From Peltaster fructicola (lineage: Eukaryota > Ascomycota > Dothideomycetes): 64,000 bases of DNA. Below are positions 60,995-64,000 of the stretch, in pieces. Where the stretch lies: the NCBI GenBank assembly GCA_001592805.2, contig CP051139.1, forward strand, positions 1,798,001-1,862,000. Reading direction: 5' to 3'. Below the pieces are notes generated by a model that worked only from the letters and a program-made list of their open reading frames with translations, was not told where the DNA came from and did no database searches. The position numbers were made by a program, and so were the translations under genes. Every line of letters starts with the position of its first letter. Position 1 is the first letter of the stretch.

Positions 60995-63900
60995 TTATGA
61001 GCCACGCGACAGCGGGCTTGGCACATGCTGCTTCACGAAAGCAGTATCGCTTGCTGTCACAAGGAGACTGGAACTATCTTCAGTATCCTCATGCCCAGGC
61101 TGAGTTTTGCCGGCTGTGCCGGACAGTTTCTCGATATTGGCCAGCGTCAGCGCATGGTTACGTGCATGTGCATCTCTCTCCTGCTCAGCATTGCGACCCA
61201 ACTTGGTCTTGGGGTCGTCGCCAGCTTCTAGGAGGATATCATCACGCAGTGTTATCGCTTTCTCGTCGGCCTCTTGCTTGCGTAGAGCATATTCGTCAAT
61301 GGTCTCCGACGATCGTTCGAGAGCAGCCCTGCGTACGAACTCTAGCCGTTCAAGCTCCGAGCTCAGATGCTCTTCTGCACTTTCTGAATGTGCGCTGTGA
61401 GATTGGAATGAAGTCATACTATGCGCCTGTGGTCGTATGGGAATGTTGGAGGCGAGTGCTGCTCTTTTGCGCTTGCCTTCTATGGCCCATTTGACAAGCA
61501 TCTTTTCGAGGAGAGGTTTCTTCACGGGTTTAGCAAGATAATCGTCCATACCAGACTCCTGACACTTCTCACGGTCTCCTTGTATGGCTGAAGCCGTCAT
61601 GGCTACGATAGGTGTCCCACCGACCTCTGGCGAACTTCTGAAGCGGCGTCTGATGGTCGATGTAGCACGATAGCCATCCATGATGGGCATCTGTACGTCC
61701 ATAAGGATGATGTCCGGTAGTGGCTGGTCGGGTGAGGGACTCGAGAGGTAGTCCACTGCTTCCTTGCCGTTCCAGACAGCTCTGACAGGGAAACCAAGCT
61801 TCTTGATGGTTTTGAGGGCGATCTGTTGGTTGACAGCATTGTCCTCGACGACCAGGACCTGTATAGCAGCTCGCTCGGCCGAAGTCAAATCAGGCATTTG
61901 CTCTTCAAGGTTCTGGCCCAGACCAGTGTGAGTCGCAAGGGATCCATCTCGAGCATGCAATGCCTTGTGTCCTGCGACTGGTGTTGGAGGAGAGCTATCA
62001 TGTGATCCAGGTCTCGACACAGATATCTCACTTTGAAGTCTGTCTGGGATTGCGCCAATGTCCACTAATGGAGCGTCGCCACCAGGGAAAGGTGCCTTGT
62101 GGAATGGGATCCAGAAACTGGCGCGTGTGCCCACTCCAAGCTTGGATTCCAAGGAGATGCTACCATGCATGAGTTCGACAAGGTTTTTGCTGATAGTCAA
62201 GCCCAGACCAGTGCCTCCGAAGCGACGAGCTGTAGAACTGTCGGCTTGTGAAAAAGGTGTGAACAGCTTACGTCGCACCTCTTCCTCGATACCGATACCT
62301 GTGTCAAGCACGATGAACTCGACCTCGACCATCTCGTTGGTTTCCTTCCTAGCTTTGACACTCATCGTGACAGAACCTTCGCTCGTGAACTTGATTGAGT
62401 TTGTGAGGAGGTTGGTCATGACCTGTCGCAGTCGCCCTGGGTCGCCAATAACCTTCCATGACTTCAGTTGTTCAATGTCATCGATGAACTTCAATCCTTT
62501 GCGCTCTGCTGCAAAGCTGAGCATCTTGTTGACGTCCCGAATGACAACAGACAGGTCAAATTGCACCTCTTCGATATCGAGCCGGCCGCTCTCGACTTTT
62601 GAGAAGTCCAAGATGTCGTTGATGACTGTCAGCAAACCGTTTGCGCTACGCTGTATATTCTCGGCACATTCTCGTTGCTCCTTGGTCAGCTTCTGCACAT
62701 CATCATCTAGCAGTAGCTCGGACATGCCGATGACACCAGCGATTGGTGTACGGATCTCGTGACTCATATTTGCCAGGAACTGACTCTTCATCTTGCTTGC
62801 TTCCTTGGCCGCATGGCTCTGGGCCATCAGGCGGGAGTTCTCACGGTCTCTCTCCTGAATCTCTCGCATGGCATGCTTCTGTTCGGTCACCTCTAGACTG
62901 ACTGCTACCACGCCGTCAATGAACATGTTGCCCTCAACACCTCCAGCGCGATCCTGTCGCAGCAGAGGGAACATACGAGTACGGAACCATCGCTGGTTAG
63001 ACTCGACCCTGACCTCGACCCATTCTTCGGATGTATGTCCGGCGATGATCTTCTCCAGTGGCTTCTGGTACAGAGGGATTTCACGCTCGCGTCCTTGTGA
63101 TCGCATGATTTCAAAGACGTTCGTGCCAACGAGTGCTTGTTTCCTGTCGTTCTCCATATCATGCACTTCAGTCATGGAGGTCATAGACTGTCCGGCGAAG
63201 AGTGTGAGAGTGAAGTCCTTGTCTACGGCCCATAGAGTGATACGAGCGCAATCGATGACGCGGGCTAGCTGTGCGCGAGTTTGCTTTGCTTCATCTCGCG
63301 TTTGCACAAGATCGTGGATGTCGGTACACGTGCCAAACCACTTCAGAATCTGGCCTTGTTCGTCTCGCATTGGCATTGCACGTCCCAGCATCCATCGCCA
63401 GTCTCCGTTTGCACTCTTACATCGGTATTCTGTCAGATACTCGTCGCCAGTGGCCAGACTGTGCGCCCATCTTGGCCCTGCGATAGCGAGATCGTCCGAA
63501 TGGAAAGCGTTAGCCCAACCTTCTCCAGAGCTTTCCTCAACAGTCAGTCCAGTATAGTCGTACCATCTTTGCGAGTAGTAGTCGTGATGGCCAGTAGGAG
63601 TCGTTCGCCAGATCATCTGTGGGATCATGTTGGTGATGTCCTCGAATTGTCGTTCATTGCGCTCCAATTGTACATCAAGAGCTTTTTGAAACCCGGTAAC
63701 ATCTGTGAATATAACGAGACCACCAAGGAACTCGCCATTGTCGTCCATAAGGCATTCACCTTTGACATTGAAGTACTGCCGGCTACCATCCTTCGCTGAG
63801 TACATACCCACACGCATGTTTTCGAAACCCTTCTGCTCTCGCAGCAACCTCATGATAGGCAGATGGTCAAGCGGGATGGTCTCTGTGAAGTCCTCATAGT

Positions 63901-64000
63901 ATAGAACGTAGCGTGATAGAAACTCTCTGGCGCTTTCTTGCACATCCAGCACACCATCTTCGAGCCAAGGATAGATTAGCTTGACGGCAGCTCTGTTTGG
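60995..64000 (-). CDS. Hybrid histidine kinase with PAS domains (5' end outside window)
   Basis: The frame is open to the right edge, so the N-terminus is missing; numbering here starts at 63952 (985 residues). Three PAS-like segments lie at about 30-90, 105-212 (NMIPQMIWRTTPTGHHDYYS, then a PAC ending WFGTCTDIHD) and 230-357. The HisKA domain has the phospho-acceptor His near 398 (NMSHEIRTP). The HATPase boxes follow (LLTNSIKFT, DTGIGI, GGTGLGLTISKNL). The receiver domain is at about 697-825 with Asp near 752 (ILMDVQMPIMDGY) and the conserved Lys in LAKPVKK. A basic, helical tail of about 155 residues follows. Fungal hybrid kinases signal through Ypd1 to Ssk1/Skn7; the stimulus is unknown. 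It has no membrane segment in the visible part. Confidence 0.93.
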   Translation of the reverse strand, partial: PNRAAVKLIYPWLEDGVLDVQESAREFLSRYVLYYEDFTETIPLDHLPIMRLLREQKGFENMRVGMYSAKDGSRQYFNVKGECLMDDNGEFLGGLVIFTDVTGFQKALDVQLERNERQFEDITNMIPQMIWRTTPTGHHDYYSQRWYDYTGLTVEESSGEGWANAFHSDDLAIAGPRWAHSLATGDEYLTEYRCKSANGDWRWMLGRAMPMRDEQGQILKWFGTCTDIHDLVQTRDEAKQTRAQLARVIDCARITLWAVDKDFTLTLFAGQSMTSMTEVHDMENDRKQALVGTNVFEIMRSQGREREIPLYQKPLEKIIAGHTSEEWVEVRVESNQRWFRTRMFPLLRQDRAGGVEGNMFIDGVVAVSLEVTEQKHAMREIQERDRENSRLMAQSHAAKEASKMKSQFLANMSHEIRTPIAGVIGMSELLLDDDVQKLTKEQRECAENIQRSANGLLTVINDILDFSKVESGRLDIEEVQFDLSVVIRDVNKMLSFAAERKGLKFIDDIEQLKSWKVIGDPGRLRQVMTNLLTNSIKFTSEGSVTMSVKARKETNEMVEVEFIVLDTGIGIEEEVRRKLFTPFSQADSSTARRFGGTGLGLTISKNLVELMHGSISLESKLGVGTRASFWIPFHKAPFPGGDAPLVDIGAIPDRLQSEISVSRPGSHDSSPPTPVAGHKALHARDGSLATHTGLGQNLEEQMPDLTSAERAAIQVLVVEDNAVNQQIALKTIKKLGFPVRAVWNGKEAVDYLSSPSPDQPLPDIILMDVQMPIMDGYRATSTIRRRFRSSPEVGGTPIVAMTASAIQGDREKCQESGMDDYLAKPVKKPLLEKMLVKWAIEGKRKRAALASNIPIRPQAHSMTSFQSHSAHSESAEEHLSSELERLEFVRRAALERSSETIDEYALRKQEADEKAITLRDDILLEAGDDPKTKLGRNAEQERDAHARNHALTLANIEKLSGTAGKTQPGHEDTEDSSSLLVTASDTAFVKQHVPSPLSRGS

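Overview
The window is fungal nuclear DNA, most likely from a filamentous ascomycete of class Dothideomycetes (Mycosphaerellales/Capnodiales-like). The order is an impression from protein style and gene content, not a measurement. Supporting signs are short 45-65 nt introns with GTAAGT-like donors and CTAAC/CTGAC branch sites, compact genes on both strands, and typical filamentous-fungal families: a HET-domain protein, an Atf1-type bZIP factor, an A-T-R-SDR NRPS-like reductase, GH76, a HMT1-type ABC transporter and a large hybrid histidine kinase. I recognised no transposon, virus-like element, rRNA gene or CRISPR array.

Layout. 0.3-10.2 kb is dense housekeeping DNA: an unrecognised 3-exon gene, the 20S proteasome alpha1 subunit (5 exons), a WKF-domain ribosome-biogenesis protein, the gamma-tubulin complex protein GCP3/Spc98 and an Atf1/AtfA bZIP factor. 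10.2-13.0 kb is gene-poor and leads to a HET-domain gene with a membrane tail (13.0-15.8 kb). 16.1-18.3 kb holds a complex I assembly factor (NDUFAF2-like), 5-hydroxyisourate hydrolase and a secreted DUF3455 protein. 19.8-30.9 kb holds ISWI, GH76, a small hypothetical gene, a split tRNA-Ser-like gene, a secreted calcineurin-like phosphoesterase, a tautomerase, and an F-box-like protein that abuts the tautomerase with no bases between the two stop codons. 31.1-38.4 kb holds an OYE-type flavin oxidoreductase, two paralogous proteins sharing a Cys/His N-terminal module, and a 3-exon catalase.

39.8-49.6 kb carries a HMT1/ABCB6-type half transporter, a peroxisomal (SKL-ending) MaoC hydratase, the AGC kinase SCH9 and the RSC subunit RSC7/NPL6. 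49.9-53.7 kb is a single 1276-residue A-T-R-SDR enzyme matching the layout of fungal glycine betaine reductase (ATRR). 55.7-64 kb holds a Ser/Thr-rich GPI-anchored wall protein with internal repeats, a DUF952 protein, a type II membrane O-fucosyltransferase-like protein and a hybrid histidine kinase cut by the right edge.

How they fit together. Most genes are unrelated neighbours. A stress theme can be inferred: hybrid histidine kinase, AtfA-type bZIP, SCH9 and catalase belong to stress signalling and response in fungi. CRE-like sites lie just upstream of both the bZIP start and the catalase start. The least described material is the pair of Cys/His-module paralogs at 33.6-36.5 kb.
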